DNA of 64,000 nucleotides from Mojavia pulchra JT2-VF2 (GCA_019359325.1 JAHHHN010000008.1:124001-188000), one strand, 5' to 3'. Shown: positions 33,475-42,733, counted from the first letter of the stretch. The notes: generated by a model not told the origin, from the sequence alone. Translations and numbers: made by a program.

Positions 33475-34479
33475 ATGAACAAGGGATTAAAGGCTAAAAA
33501 ATTTTTCCAATTGTGCAAGCAATTATTTGGTATTAGCTTGTTTGGCTTATACGCAGCAATTGCTCTGGAAGTTAGTGGTAGTGCTGCTAAACCAGTAGCG
33601 AAGAAAGCACAAGATTCTAATAATGCAAATGTACAAATACAAACTGGCAAGGACACAGTTACCGCACCCTTAGGCAGGCTAGATGATTGGCGCTTTAACC
33701 CAAAGACTTTGCAACTAGAATTTACTCTTTCAGTCGGCGCAACTCCCCACCACTTTTATCTTACCCAACCCCCTCGTATCGTTGTAGATTTGCCAAATAC
33801 CAAGTTGGGCTATGTTCCCACCCAACAAACTTACTCTGGAGCAATTCAAAGAGTTCGTGTTTCCCAACTAAAAGCCGACGTAACTCGTATTGTTTTAGAT
33901 TTAGCACCAGGGAGTTTTGTTTCTCCAAATCAGGTACAATTGCAACCCAAGTCTAAGCGCAACCCCACTCGCTGGGTGTTACGTACTTTTATTACTGGTT
34001 ATAATAATTTTTCACAGCAGAGAAACTATTCACAACCACCTAATAGCATACCCCCAAGTCCATATAACAATCTACAACCATCCAATAACTTATCTCCAAG
34101 CCCATATAACAATCTACAAGCGCCTAGTAACATACCCTTAAATCTGTATAACAATCCACAAGCGCCTAGTAATTTGTTACCAACTACTACGAATTCACAA
34201 CAGCCGTTTTTTACTCTGCCACCTCCATCCAACTACTTACCCCCAATAACCAATAACTTACAGCAGCCGTTTGTCTCTGTACCTCCTCTTATTCCTAACA
34301 ACCCATCTCAACTACCTAGTTCTATTCTTCCTCCACCTAATTTTCCTAATCAACCAAGTAATTTTAATAGTCCTATTGCTAGGCCTGATTTTCCCACCCC
34401 AACAGTCCCTAACTACCCATCTAACGCGGATGAGCCTAGAGTGATTGAGTTCGGTCAACCATTGCCCATCAAAAGATAA
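33475..34479 (+). CDS. AMIN-domain protein with Pro/Asn-rich repeat tail
   Basis: The protein has 334 residues. A signal-like hydrophobic stretch (about 10-32) with Ala-rich end precedes an AMIN domain (about 60-165: LDDWRFNPKTLQLEFTLS, PPRIVVDLPNTKLG, RVRVSQLKADVTRIVLDL). AMIN domains direct periplasmic proteins to peptidoglycan or secretin complexes, and in cyanobacteria often occur in AmiC or pilus proteins. No amidase domain follows. Instead about 160 residues are rich in Pro, Asn, Gln and Ser, with three 14-residue repeats (SPYNNLQPSNNLSP and two variants) at about residues 195-237. It is probably a periplasmic, cell-wall-associated protein. Confidence 0.85.
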   Translation: MNKGLKAKKFFQLCKQLFGISLFGLYAAIALEVSGSAAKPVAKKAQDSNNANVQIQTGKDTVTAPLGRLDDWRFNPKTLQLEFTLSVGATPHHFYLTQPPRIVVDLPNTKLGYVPTQQTYSGAIQRVRVSQLKADVTRIVLDLAPGSFVSPNQVQLQPKSKRNPTRWVLRTFITGYNNFSQQRNYSQPPNSIPPSPYNNLQPSNNLSPSPYNNLQAPSNIPLNLYNNPQAPSNLLPTTTNSQQPFFTLPPPSNYLPPITNNLQQPFVSVPPLIPNNPSQLPSSILPPPNFPNQPSNFNSPIARPDFPTPTVPNYPSNADEPRVIEFGQPLPIKR

Positions 34480-34505
34480 TAGAACAGACTGATAGACAGA
34501 CTACT

Positions 34506-34543
34506 AGTAACGGGTAAATTGGCAAAATCTGTTACCCATTACT
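34506..34543. terminator. Hairpin between convergent genes
   Basis: The arms AGTAACGGGTAA (34506-34517) and TTACCCATTACT (34532-34543) pair over 12 bp with one G-T pair and a 14-nt loop. It lies between the stops of the AMIN gene and the DUF3172 gene, where it could serve both. It has no strong T run. Confidence 0.55.
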
Positions 34544-34548
34544 AAAAT

Positions 34549-35088
34549 CTAGAATCTATCCGTATCTTGAGGTGACGTAACTGCTCCTGGTTGAGACGTG
34601 AAGAAGTTTTGAGCAGCCTCATTCTGGTAAATGCACCTGATATCAGGTTTGTCACTGTCTAAGTTACCAGTAAAGCCAAACGTGTTAAGGCGATTCTTGC
34701 ATTCTCTTACCTGGTCGGATGTCACCAGCTTTCGTTGCTCTAATATTGCCCAGTTATTTTGACGGAGAACACATCCAGGACGCATGTTGGGTTGAGCAAC
34801 GTAGACATTGAAGGGGTTAAGAGTCACGAACAGTCTAGCGTCCATCACCATAGCGCTGGCTCCATACTGCACGCAAATCTCAGGGTTTGGTGCTCTAGTG
34901 TCAATGAATTCACGAGAAGCCACATTAGATGGGGATAATGTGGTTGTAGAGCTAAAAGCAATGCCAATTCCAATTCCCAAAACCAATACCCCCCCCAAAA
35001 TTGCTATGGTAGTGAAATTAAATATAGGGGATTGAATTCCAGAAGATTTGGAAGTATTAGTCGATCTACCAGTGGATGTACGTCTCAT
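34549..35088 (-). CDS. DUF3172 family protein
   Basis: The protein has 179 residues: a Ser/Thr/Arg-rich N-terminus, one transmembrane segment (about 28-45, AILGGVLVLGIGIGIAF), then a conserved domain with PEICVQYGASAMVMDARLF, LNPFNVYVAQP, a Cys in RPGCVLRQNNW and VRECKNRLNTFGFTG. The domain is found in cyanobacteria and plants. Its function is unknown. The three to four conserved Cys could form disulfides if the domain faces the lumen or periplasm. The protein is probably thylakoid- or plasma-membrane-anchored. Convergent with the AMIN gene. Confidence 0.87.
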   Translation of the reverse strand: MRRTSTGRSTNTSKSSGIQSPIFNFTTIAILGGVLVLGIGIGIAFSSTTTLSPSNVASREFIDTRAPNPEICVQYGASAMVMDARLFVTLNPFNVYVAQPNMRPGCVLRQNNWAILEQRKLVTSDQVRECKNRLNTFGFTGNLDSDKPDIRCIYQNEAAQNFFTSQPGAVTSPQDTDRF

Positions 35089-35460
35089 TATCGCTTGATC
35101 ACCTTCATGCCTCAGATAGCAGGGAGTTGTTTAAACTGCATCTCCCTCTTTAAGTATGCCGAGTATTAACTAGAATTGCCCGCAACTTTTGCTCAATCTT
35201 CACTCTAGTAATTTGTCTAGCTGTTTATACATAATTTCAACTTTGTTAGTTATTGCTGCCATTAGTCATATTTTACGAGTATTTTTCTCTTGAAATTAGT
35301 GCTGTAGCAATAAACATGACTTTGAAAATCTGATTTTGCCCTTAATTTAGTGCCTATACATTTGAGCCACACTCTACGATAGTGCTCTTTAACTGACTAA
35401 GGATACATAGAAAAATGTAAAATTATAATTAAGAAAATTTTAATATTTAACTACAATAAC
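35089..35460. other. AT-rich spacer between divergent genes
   Basis: About 370 bp between the DUF3172 gene and the ABC-2 permease. No gene, repeat or hairpin was recognised. Confidence 0.5.
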
Positions 35461-36288
35461 GTGAGATATCAAAGAACACTACTCAGAAGCAAAGGGTTCA
35501 AAATTTCGCAATTGCAAATTCTTCTAGCTGATAGTCTCACAATTTTTTGGGGAGAGTGGTTAGATTTACGTGTCAGGTTAGTACAAATTGCGGCATCTGG
35601 TTTAGTATCTCCGCTGATATATATTTTAGCTTTTGGCTTGGGTTTAGGTAGTTCAATTAGACCTGGTTCAGGAATTAGTGGTAACTATGATAACTATTTA
35701 GAATTTATTTTGCCGGGGATGGTGGCGCTGTCGTCAATGACTATCAGTTTTGCTGGAACAACATTTTCAATTTGTGGAGATAGGCTATTTACGAACACCT
35801 TTGAAGAGTTTTTGCTAGTTCCTATACATCCTTTAGCATTGCATATCGGGAAAATGCTTGCAGGAGTAGTGCGAGGATTAATGACTTCCAGTTCTGTAAT
35901 TTTGGTAGCGTTGCTGTTGACTGGCAACTGGAATTTTCTCCATCCGCTGTTTTTGCTGTTATTAGTCCTAAATTGTACTGTATTTGCTGGCTTGGGAGTG
36001 ATTGTAGGATTGAGTGTGCGATCGCTTGAATCGGTAGGATTTTACAACAATTTTGTAATTATCCCCATGTCTTTCTTGGGCGCAACATTTTTTGACCCCG
36101 GAACATTGCCAGCTGCTCTCAAAGTTGTAGTTTACTTTTTACCACTGACCTATGCCAGCATCGGATTGCGTGCAGCAGCCCATTTGCCATTGTCTCAATT
36201 TCCTTGGTACAGCGTGCCAATTTTATTAGTGATGGCGATCGCCCTTTCACTTTGGGGTGGTTATAAATTTGCTCACCAACAAGATTAA
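35461..36288 (+). CDS. ABC-2 type transporter permease
   Basis: This 275-residue membrane protein has six predicted segments and the ABC-2 pattern of polysaccharide, drug or daunorubicin-type exporters: a long N-terminal cytosolic stretch (WGEWLDLRVRL), LEFILPGMVALSSM, the RLFTNTFEEFLLVPI coupling region, and a terminal PLTYASIGLRAAAHLPLS motif near the last helix. It would pair with an ATP-binding subunit to move a lipid-linked or hydrophobic molecule. No ATPase gene is adjacent, so it must recruit one encoded elsewhere. The start codon is GTG; no strong ribosome-binding site is visible. Confidence 0.87.
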   Translation: MRYQRTLLRSKGFKISQLQILLADSLTIFWGEWLDLRVRLVQIAASGLVSPLIYILAFGLGLGSSIRPGSGISGNYDNYLEFILPGMVALSSMTISFAGTTFSICGDRLFTNTFEEFLLVPIHPLALHIGKMLAGVVRGLMTSSSVILVALLLTGNWNFLHPLFLLLLVLNCTVFAGLGVIVGLSVRSLESVGFYNNFVIIPMSFLGATFFDPGTLPAALKVVVYFLPLTYASIGLRAAAHLPLSQFPWYSVPILLVMAIALSLWGGYKFAHQQD

Positions 36289-36393
36289 ACTTTAAATTAG
36301 GGGATTTCGCTCGAAATTTGATTTAATCTAACCTGTCGGTTTTTTCAGAACTTCACCTTACTGCTAAGAATATTTCTTGCGCTTCCAGAGCTT

Positions 36394-36867
36394 ATGCTGA
36401 TCCGATCCGCCACACCAGCCGACGTACCCGCAGTATTACCCATGGTTGCAAAGATTTGTGCTTTGCATGATTCTTGGGACTCTGCCAAATATGGTTTTAT
36501 TCCCCATCCTGAGCAGCGTTATGAACAATGGTTGACGCGGTTAGCAAATAATGAGCGGAGTGTATTTTTAGTTACTGAAGTTGAAAGAAATCTGGTGGCG
36601 TTTGTCGTAGCGACAGTTGAGCGAGAAATCCCAATTTACCGATTACAGGAATTTGCCTTTATTCATGATATTTGGGTCGAGTCAGAATATCGCCAACAAG
36701 GAGTAGCTAGACAGATGCTGATCATCGTCATTGAACGTTTTCATCAAATGGGGGTGAAGCAAATACGGCTAGATACTGCATTTGTGAACGAAGCAGCGCG
36801 GCGGTTATTTGCATCCTGTGGTTTTCGCATCAGCACCATAGAAATGCTGATGGAATTTAGTCAGTAG
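36394..36867 (+). CDS. GNAT family N-acetyltransferase
   Basis: This 157-residue protein has the GNAT fold. Strand 1 and helix (LIRSATPADVPAVLPMVAKI) are followed by the central acetyl-CoA-binding motif A in IHDIWVESEYRQQGVARQML (pyrophosphate loop QQGVAR), then a C-terminal L-D-T-A-F-V-N-E-A-A-R-R-L-F-x-x-x-G-F segment typical of small aminoglycoside/ribosomal-protein-type acetyltransferases. It transfers an acetyl group from acetyl-CoA to an amine; the substrate is unknown. It lies about 105 bp after the ABC-2 permease and converges with ndhN. Confidence 0.9.
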   Translation: MLIRSATPADVPAVLPMVAKICALHDSWDSAKYGFIPHPEQRYEQWLTRLANNERSVFLVTEVERNLVAFVVATVEREIPIYRLQEFAFIHDIWVESEYRQQGVARQMLIIVIERFHQMGVKQIRLDTAFVNEAARRLFASCGFRISTIEMLMEFSQ

Positions 36868-36917
36868 TCAGTAGTTATAAAACTAATGACTATTGACTAA
36901 GGGCTCAGAACTAAGAA

Positions 36918-37394
36918 CTAACTAGCTAAAAGTGTTTTTTCTAGAGGAGTCCAACGGAAGGCGCGATCGCCACCCCTCTCAATTACTACTTTTACTTTTG
37001 GTTCCAAGCTGGGCAAAGTCGCTAAAAACTCAATTTCCTGATTGGAAAGAATATGCCCCTCAATAATCCACACAACCAGCCCCTTCGACTTTGGCGGTAA
37101 CTGTTCTAAGTTATAGCCGATAATGGGTGGCACATAGTATACAGCTCCTACTGCCGCACCACTACCATTACTTTTTCTACCCAAATGAGGCGGCCTGACT
37201 CCATGAACTCCTGTCATATAAGCAGCTACATCGCCCAACCCCTTAGCAGTAATGTGGAGAGTGATGTAGCCAGAAGCACGTAGGCGGCGTCGATACCGTC
37301 CTTCATAACCCCCTTCCGGAGGTACATAAACACCAAGAGAGCCAACTTTTTCCAGTTCGCGAATAAAAGCGTTGCCAGTGGTAATTAGTGCCAT
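36918..37394 (-). CDS. ndhN: NAD(P)H-quinone oxidoreductase subunit N
   Basis: NdhN is a peripheral subunit of the cyanobacterial NDH-1 complex, which carries out cyclic electron flow, respiration and CO2 uptake at the thylakoid. The 158 residues are soluble and match the family: GNAFIRELEKVGSLGVYVPPEGG, RRRLRASGY, PPHLGRKSNG, VYYVPPIIGY and a final ERGGDRAFRWTPLE. Length is normal. There are no other ndh genes nearby, as expected, since cyanobacterial ndh genes are scattered. It is transcribed away from the ribosomal cluster. Confidence 0.95.
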   Translation of the reverse strand: MALITTGNAFIRELEKVGSLGVYVPPEGGYEGRYRRRLRASGYITLHITAKGLGDVAAYMTGVHGVRPPHLGRKSNGSGAAVGAVYYVPPIIGYNLEQLPPKSKGLVVWIIEGHILSNQEIEFLATLPSLEPKVKVVIERGGDRAFRWTPLEKTLLAS

Positions 37395-38191
37395 AGATAT
37401 TCGTTAGATATTCGTTCTATCCCACTTAGATATCTCTATTATTTACTGTGAAGAGCTAGATTAAGTTAGATAACTAACTTATAAGTTAAATTAGCTTAAC
37501 GCCACTCCTCCCCTTATTTAGTCAAACACTGCTTTGAAAATTCCTGGACAAATCTAAATAAATCATTTATATTGTTAGATTGTGACCAAACACGCAAATT
37601 AGTTTGCCCTCTTATTGGCATTCTGGGCTAGTGTGAGCATCAAGGGCTGATCGCTTGATTCCAAAAGGGATAAGCTAGCTAAGACTCATAAGAGACAAGT
37701 ACACTAAAAAAGCTTTCAGGTCAACTACTGTGGAGCTTAGAATTGGGAAATCAAAGCCCATACTAAGTTCTAGACTACGTTCACTCCTGTAGCCCTGAAA
37801 AAAACAGGCAAAATCTTGAACAATGGTTTAAGGTATTTAGTGAAGTAGCAACTGAGCAGTAATGTTGGTTTGATGGCATTGCATCAGCCTCAGTTAATGG
37901 ATACTGGGCGGCAAGAAGCTGCTTAAGTCCCACTACAACACGGCAGTCGCACGCCACTTGCTTTAACGGGGAGAACCCCAGCAAGGCAATGGCTCCTTAA
38001 GTCAGGAAACCCCTCTAAGGACCTGCCTCCAGAAAGTGCCTAAGCAATCGCTTGGATGAAAGCATTGCTGCACAAAGCGCAAAGCTTTAAAGCCTTGCCT
38101 TGATTCCAGAAGTTACTCCTTCCTAACAGGAAGGCGCTTATGGCTGTTCTGGTGAACAAGTGAGTGAAAGTAAACGAATTCACCAAACAGT
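37395..38191. other. Long spacer upstream of the ribosomal cluster
   Basis: About 800 bp without a gene lie between ndhN and the rplC leader. Two frames of 67 and 74 codons on the minus strand lack family features and start signals. Bases about 37945-38012 (ACGCCACTTGCTTTAACGGG ... GGCAATGGCTCC) are a diverged, inverted copy of the dispersed repeat seen at 41449-41536. The main promoters of the ribosomal cluster are expected here, but none was placed. Confidence 0.6.
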
Positions 38192-38294
38192 AAAGACAGG
38201 GATTTTTGTATCCCAGAAAAGTTGGATTAGCCGACGCGGCTCTAAATTTCGGAGGCTCGTCCAACCTAGATCGGTAGATAAACAGCCTGTCTTT
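38192..38294 (+). promoter_or_regulatory. Structured 5' leader upstream of rplC
   Basis: A perfect 9-bp closing stem (AAAGACAGG 38192-38200 with CCTGTCTTT 38286-38294) encloses a GGGAT/ATCCC hairpin (38199-38214, competing with the end of the closing stem) and a GTTGGA/TCCAAC hairpin (38221-38226 with 38260-38265) that can extend through GCC/GGC. It ends about 48 nt before the rplC start. Ribosomal-protein operons often carry leader RNAs bound by one of their own products (L4 in the E. coli S10 operon), so feedback control is a plausible inference. Confidence 0.5.
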
Positions 38295-38342
38295 TAGAGT
38301 CCGATGCCAAGGTTAGCAAGTAGATAAGGAGAACCAGTAACT

Positions 38343-38975
38343 GTGTCTGTAGGTATTCTCGGCACCAAGCTGGGCATGACCCAAATATTTGACGATGCAG
38401 GAGTAGCAATTCCTGTCACCGTTATTCAAGCTGGGCCATGCACTGTTACCCAAATAAAAACGAAACAGACCGACGGTTATGCCGCCATTCAAGTTGGTTT
38501 TGGCTCAGTCAAACCAAAGGCGCTGAACAAACCATTGTTGGGCCATTTGGCGAAATCATCTGCCCCAGCATTACGTCATTTAAGCGAGTATCACACAGAT
38601 ACTTCGAGTGATTATGCTTTAGGTCAAGAGATTAAAGCAGATATTTTTAGTGCAGGTCAAATTGTAGATGTAACCGGTACAAGTATTGGTCGCGGTTTTG
38701 CAGGCAACCAGAAACGTAACAACTTTGGTCGCGGGCCCATGTCACATGGTTCTAAAAACCATAGAGCACCGGGTTCTATTGGTGCTGGTACAACCCCAGG
38801 TCGTGTCTATCCAGGTAAGCGGATGGCAGGACGGTTGGGTGGCAAACGCGTGACAATTCGCAAGCTGACTGTAGTGCGAGTAGATGCAGAACGCAACTTA
38901 GTACTAATCAAGGGAGCTATTCCTGGTAAACCAGGTGCTCTAGTGAGTATTGTGCCTGCCAATCAAGTGGGATAG
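38343..38975 (+). CDS. rplC: Ribosomal protein L3
   Basis: L3 is an early-assembly 50S protein near the peptidyl transferase centre. The 210 residues start [16 protein letters not shown] from GTG, with AAGGAGAA 8-9 nt upstream. The central loop [19 protein letters not shown] and the [13 protein letters not shown] segment are diagnostic. The Gln modified by PrmB in some bacteria would lie in this loop, but it cannot be judged here. It is the first gene of the fused S10-spc-alpha cluster; rpsJ (S10) is not upstream, as is usual in cyanobacteria. A 221-bp spacer with repeats separates it from rplD. Confidence 0.98.
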   Translation: MSVGILGTKLGMTQIFDDAGVAIPVTVIQAGPCTVTQIKTKQTDGYAAIQVGFGSVKPKALNKPLLGHLAKSSAPALRHLSEYHTDTSSDYALGQEIKADIFSAGQIVDVTGTSIGRGFAGNQKRNNFGRGPMSHGSKNHRAPGSIGAGTTPGRVYPGKRMAGRLGGKRVTIRKLTVVRVDAERNLVLIKGAIPGKPGALVSIVPANQVG

Positions 38976-39089
38976 TCAAGAGTCATTTGTTAAGGTCATT
39001 AGTCATTAGTTTCTGGCTAAGGACAAATGGCTAAGGACAAATGGCAAAAGATCCTTTGAGTACTCTGCGGAACTCCTACTGGGAACGTT

Positions 39090-39171
39090 AGTTGCTCATA
39101 GGGAGCCAGTGCATTCGGTCGTCAGACTTGAAGCACATGGCATAAAAACCCTCAAGACTGCACTGGCTCAC
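39090..39171. repeat. Dispersed repeat, long form, in the rplC-rplD spacer
   Basis: About 82 bp, starting GTTGCTCATAGGGAGCCAGT and ending CTGCACTGGCTCAC, align with 41449-41536 with scattered substitutions and a short gap. Just upstream (38977-39050) are short GTCATTAGTCATTAG and AAGGACAAATGG repeats. The unit is palindromic at its ends and has no open frame of interest. Confidence 0.8.
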
Positions 39172-39196
39172 AAATGACAAAGGACAAGTGACAAAG

Positions 39197-39829
39197 ATGG
39201 TTCAGAGTATAGTTAAAAATTGGCAAGGAGAACAAGTCGGGGAGACGACCTTCGAGTTGCGCATTGCCAAAGAAGAAACAGCGGCTCATATTGTGCATCG
39301 GGCTTTGGTAAGACAAATGACCAATGCCCGTCAGGGAACTGCCAGCACAAAAACACGTTCCGAAGTAAGAGGTGGTGGCCGCAAACCTTGGCGGCAAAAA
39401 GGTACAGGTCGTGCGCGTGCAGGGTCAATTCGTTCACCTTTGTGGCGTGGTGGCGGTGTAATCTTTGGGCCAAAACCCAGAGATTTTAACCTCAAGTTGA
39501 ACCGCAAAGAGCGACGTTTAGCACTGCGAACAGCTTTTGTGAGCCGCATTGACGATTTGATCGTAGTAGAAGAATTTAGCGAACAGCTATCCCGCCCCAA
39601 AACCAAAGACTTAGTGGCAGCACTAGCTCGTTGGGGAGCTGCACCAGAAAATAAGACACTGTTAATTTTGTCTGAAATTGCGGATAACATTCATTTTTCA
39701 GCCCGCAACGTAGAAAATTTAAAGGTAATTGCAGCAGACCAGTTAAATGTTTTTGATTTACTGCACGCTGACAAAATTGTAGTTACAGCATCAGCTCTAG
39801 AAAAAATTCAGGAGGTCTACAGTGCCTAA
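39197..39829 (+). CDS. rplD: Ribosomal protein L4
   Basis: L4 is a 50S protein lining the exit tunnel, and in E. coli it also represses its own operon. The 210 residues include [20 protein letters not shown], then [19 protein letters not shown], the tunnel loop, and [21 protein letters not shown] 39197 is preferred to a GTG three codons upstream that falls in repeat-like DNA. It overlaps rplW by 8 nt, so the two are translationally coupled. As a possible autogenous regulator it is a candidate ligand for the leader at 38192-38294. Confidence 0.97.
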   Translation: MVQSIVKNWQGEQVGETTFELRIAKEETAAHIVHRALVRQMTNARQGTASTKTRSEVRGGGRKPWRQKGTGRARAGSIRSPLWRGGGVIFGPKPRDFNLKLNRKERRLALRTAFVSRIDDLIVVEEFSEQLSRPKTKDLVAALARWGAAPENKTLLILSEIADNIHFSARNVENLKVIAADQLNVFDLLHADKIVVTASALEKIQEVYSA

Positions 39830-40136
39830 GTTTGACCCCCGCAACCTTCCGGACTTAGTGCGTCGCCCTATTGTCACCGAGAAGGCGACAATTCTGATGG
39901 AGCAAAATAAATATACTTTTGAAGTAACTCCAAAGGCAACCAAGCCACAAATCAAAGCCGCAATTGAAGACTTATTTCAGGTCAAGATTGTACAAGTCAA
40001 TACAGCTATTCCACCGCGCAAAAAAAGGCGCGTAGGTAAATTTATTGGTTACAAGCCCCAATACAAGCGAGCTATTGTTACAGTCGCATCTGGGGATGTA
40101 GAGAAGATTAGACAAGTTCTATTCCCAGAGGTCTAA
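39822..40136 (+). CDS. rplW: Ribosomal protein L23
   Basis: L23 sits at the exit of the 50S tunnel and docks trigger factor and SRP. The 104 residues include [20 protein letters not shown] and the basic loop [10 protein letters not shown]; length is close to the usual 100. It starts at GTG inside the end of rplD (8-nt overlap) with a GGAGG ribosome-binding site in the rplD coding sequence. Confidence 0.97.
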   Translation: MPKFDPRNLPDLVRRPIVTEKATILMEQNKYTFEVTPKATKPQIKAAIEDLFQVKIVQVNTAIPPRKKRRVGKFIGYKPQYKRAIVTVASGDVEKIRQVLFPEV

Positions 40137-40141
40137 AAAAG

Positions 40142-41005
40142 ATGGGTACTCGTTCTTATCGCCCTTATACCCCCAGTACTCGCCAAGTTACAATCTCTGA
40201 CTTTGCGGAAATTACCAAAACTGAACCAGAAAAATCGCTAACAGAATACGTCCATCGCCCCAAAGGTCGGAATAATCAGGGGCGGATTACCAGCCGTCGT
40301 CGCGGTGGCGGACATAAACAGCTATACCGCATCATCGACTTTAAAAGGGATAAACGTAACATTTCTGCTGAAGTAATAGCAATTGAATACGATCCCAATC
40401 GCAATGCGCGGATTGCCCTTGTGTTGTATGAAGATGGCGAAAAGCGGTATATTCTTCAACCCAATAACATGAAAGTTGGGACAAAAATTATTGCTGGGCC
40501 AGAATCTCCCATTGAAGATGGCAATGCCTTACCGCTAGCCAATATCCCCTTGGGTACCAGCGTTCACAATGTGGAAATGACTCCTGGTAAAGGTGGTCAA
40601 ATTGTCCGTTCTGCTGGTGCTACAGCTCAAGTGGTCGCTAAAGAAGGTAATTACGTAACTCTCAAGTTACCTTCAGGGGAAGTCCGCCTGATTCGGCGTG
40701 ATTGTTACGCCACCATTGGACAAGTAGGCAATACTGACGCCAGAAACCTCAGCGCTGGTAAAGCAGGACGAAATCGTTGGAAGGGTCGCCGTCCCAAAGT
40801 CAGGGGTAGCGTCATGAATCCAGTTGACCACCCCCACGGTGGTGGTGAAGGTCGGGCACCCATTGGGAGATCAGGGCCAGTTACACCTTGGGGTAAACCT
40901 ACTTTAGGTGCGAAGACACGCAAACGCAAGAAAGCCAGTAGCAAATTCATTATACGCCGTCGTCGCAAATCTTCTAAACGCGGTCGTGGTGGTCGTGAGT
41001 CCTAA
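40142..41005 (+). CDS. rplB: Ribosomal protein L2
   Basis: L2 binds 23S rRNA and is needed for subunit joining and peptidyl transfer. The 287 residues are slightly longer than in E. coli (273). Landmarks are [18 protein letters not shown], the catalytic-centre-proximal [15 protein letters not shown] with its conserved His, and the basic tail [13 protein letters not shown]. It starts 5 bp after rplW. After it comes a 104-bp spacer built of CTCAAAACT/CGAAACT repeats. Confidence 0.98.
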   Translation: MGTRSYRPYTPSTRQVTISDFAEITKTEPEKSLTEYVHRPKGRNNQGRITSRRRGGGHKQLYRIIDFKRDKRNISAEVIAIEYDPNRNARIALVLYEDGEKRYILQPNNMKVGTKIIAGPESPIEDGNALPLANIPLGTSVHNVEMTPGKGGQIVRSAGATAQVVAKEGNYVTLKLPSGEVRLIRRDCYATIGQVGNTDARNLSAGKAGRNRWKGRRPKVRGSVMNPVDHPHGGGEGRAPIGRSGPVTPWGKPTLGAKTRKRKKASSKFIIRRRRKSSKRGRGGRES

Positions 41006-41047
41006 TTAGTGCCCAGTTGTGAGTGGTGAGCGTTGAGCAAAATTAAA

Positions 41048-41100
41048 CAACTCAAAACTTACAACTCAAAACTCGAAACTCAAAACTCGAAACTCAAAAC
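41048..41100. repeat. Short tandem repeats in the rplB-rpsS spacer
   Basis: About six units of (a)actcaaaac/tcgaaactc fill the spacer up to 9 bp before the rpsS start. They are similar in style to other Nostocales short tandem repeats. Confidence 0.8.
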
Positions 41101-41109
41101 TTTCTAATT

Positions 41110-41388
41110 ATGGGTCGTTCTCTAAAAAAAGGTCCTTTCGTTGCCGATCATTTGCTTAGCAAGATCGAAAAGCTAAACGCTAGAAACGAAAAGCAAGTTA
41201 TTAAAACTTGGTCGAGAGCCTCGACAATTTTGCCCCTAATGGTAGGTCATACCATAGCTGTCCACAACGGACGCCAGCACGTTCCAGTTTTTGTCAGTGA
41301 ACAAATGGTAGGGCATAAGTTGGGAGAATTTGCCCCTACCCGCACCTACAGGGGTCATGGAAAAAGTGACAAAAAATCAGGCAGGTAA
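41110..41388 (+). CDS. rpsS: Ribosomal protein S19
   Basis: S19 is a 30S head protein that pairs with S13 and contacts the A-site finger. The 92 residues equal the usual length: [36 protein letters not shown] and [11 protein letters not shown] are invariant landmarks. The upstream spacer is repeat DNA, so no clear ribosome-binding site is visible beyond TCTAATT. The 178-bp gap after it is filled with a dispersed repeat. Confidence 0.98.
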   Translation: MGRSLKKGPFVADHLLSKIEKLNARNEKQVIKTWSRASTILPLMVGHTIAVHNGRQHVPVFVSEQMVGHKLGEFAPTRTYRGHGKSDKKSGR

Positions 41389-41448
41389 GTGGTTAGTTGT
41401 CAGTAGTCAGTAGTAGCAAACAACTGACAACTAACCCTTACGGGTTCG

Positions 41449-41536
41449 CCAGTTACTCATGGGGAGCCAGTGCGTTGGACGGGTTTCCCGGCTTGAAGCA
41501 ACTGGCGTGGAAACCCCCAAGACCGTACTGCATCAC
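41449..41536. repeat. Dispersed repeat, long form, in the rpsS-rplV spacer
   Basis: The copy begins CCAGTTACTCATGGGGAGCC, continues through TTGGACGGGTTTCCCGGCTT and ends with AAACCCCCAAGACCG. The middle forms a hairpin (GGGTTTCCC and flanks). It is homologous to 39090-39171 and, apart from its missing middle, to 26596-26637 and 42833-42874. It is bordered by GTCAGTAGTCAGTAG and ACAACTGAC short repeats. Confidence 0.88.
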
Positions 41537-41566
41537 AACTGACAACTGACAAAATTGGAGAAAATT

Positions 41567-41926
41567 ATGGCTACTGATACTACTGAAGTTAAGGCGATCG
41601 CTCGTTTTATACGCATTTCTCCCTATAAAGTCCGTCGTGTACTCGATCAAATTCGGGGGCGATCGTACAGAGAAGCGCTAATCATTCTGGAATTTATGCC
41701 CTATCGAGCCTGTGAACCAGTTTTACAGGTTCTCAGAAGCGCCGCTGCCAATGCCGAGCATAACGCTGGTCTAGATCGAACTCAACTAGTAATTACTCAG
41801 GCATACGCTGATCAAGGTCCAGTGCTGAAACGGTTCCAACCTAGGGCACAGGGACGAGCTTACCAAATTCGCAAGCCGACGTGTCATATCACTGTGGCTG
41901 TTGGTGCTAGCTCCTCAGATGAATAA
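41567..41926 (+). CDS. rplV: Ribosomal protein L22
   Basis: L22 spans the 50S exit tunnel. The 119 residues include [20 protein letters not shown] and the tunnel hairpin ending [23 protein letters not shown] 41567 has TTGGAGAAAA upstream, and an in-frame TTG four codons earlier overlaps that ribosome-binding site, so it is rejected. The C-terminus is a few residues longer than in E. coli (110). Confidence 0.97.
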   Translation: MATDTTEVKAIARFIRISPYKVRRVLDQIRGRSYREALIILEFMPYRACEPVLQVLRSAAANAEHNAGLDRTQLVITQAYADQGPVLKRFQPRAQGRAYQIRKPTCHITVAVGASSSDE

Positions 41927-41977
41927 GCTTAAAACCCGAAAAATTGCGTAAAGTAAGAAATTTTAGAGGAAGCATTT

Positions 41978-42733
41978 GTGGGACAGAAGATTCATCCAGT
42001 TGGTTTTCGCCTGGGTATTACACAAGAGCATCAATCCCGTTGGTTTGCCGTTCCTGAACGCTATCCAGAACTTTTACAAGAAGACCATAAACTCCGTAAA
42101 TACATAGAACAAAAGCTGGGTAGACTGGCTCAAAACAACGCCGGCATTTCTGAGGTGCGGATTGAGCGTAAAGCAGACCAAATCGACTTAGAGGTACGCA
42201 CAGCTAGACCAGGTGTAGTAGTAGGTCGTGGTGGACAAGGTATCGAATCATTGCGTACCGGACTTCAATCATTGTTGGGTAGCAATCGTCAAATTCGCAT
42301 TAACGTAGTTGAAGTGCAACGAGTTGATGCTGATGCCTACTTAATTTCTGAATACATTGCTCAACAATTAGAACGCCGCGTTTCCTTCCGCAGAGTGGTA
42401 CGGCAAGCGATTCAGCGTGCCCAACGTGCTGGTATTCAAGGCATTAAAATTCAAGTTAGCGGTCGACTCAACGGTGCAGAAATTGCCCGAACAGAGTGGA
42501 CTCGTGAAGGTAGAGTACCTTTACATACTTTAAGGGCTGATATTGACTACGCTTACTGCACAGCCAAAACGGTTTATGGCATTCTGGGCATTAAAGTGTG
42601 GGTATTTAAAGGAGAAATCATCCCGGGACAGGAAGAAACTCCACCCCCACCTGCAACCCGCGAGCGCGAACCTCGTCGTCGTCAACAACAACGCCGTCGC
42701 CAACAATTTGAAGACCGCTCAAATGAAGGATAA
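41978..42733 (+). CDS. rpsC: Ribosomal protein S3
   Basis: S3 forms part of the mRNA entry channel of the 30S subunit and has helicase activity with S4 and S5. The 251 residues start with GTG and [20 protein letters not shown]. The KH domain has [12 protein letters not shown], and [20 protein letters not shown] is a C-domain landmark. The extra length over E. coli (233) is a C-terminal tail rich in Arg and Gln (about 225-251), preceded by a Pro-rich stretch. RBS AGAGGAAG is present. Confidence 0.98.
   Translation: MGQKIHPVGFRLGITQEHQSRWFAVPERYPELLQEDHKLRKYIEQKLGRLAQNNAGISEVRIERKADQIDLEVRTARPGVVVGRGGQGIESLRTGLQSLLGSNRQIRINVVEVQRVDADAYLISEYIAQQLERRVSFRRVVRQAIQRAQRAGIQGIKIQVSGRLNGAEIARTEWTREGRVPLHTLRADIDYAYCTAKTVYGILGIKVWVFKGEIIPGQEETPPPPATREREPRRRQQQRRRQQFEDRSNEG

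Noticed and set aside
37395-38191. Small minus-strand genes or a stable RNA ahead of the ribosomal cluster
   Set aside because: The frames lack start signals and family features. I compared the region by eye with tmRNA, RNase P RNA and 6S RNA hallmarks and found none.
39331-39690. A 119-codon frame opposite rplD
   Set aside because: It is antisense to a certain ribosomal protein gene and rich in Arg/Ser, as expected for a shadow frame.
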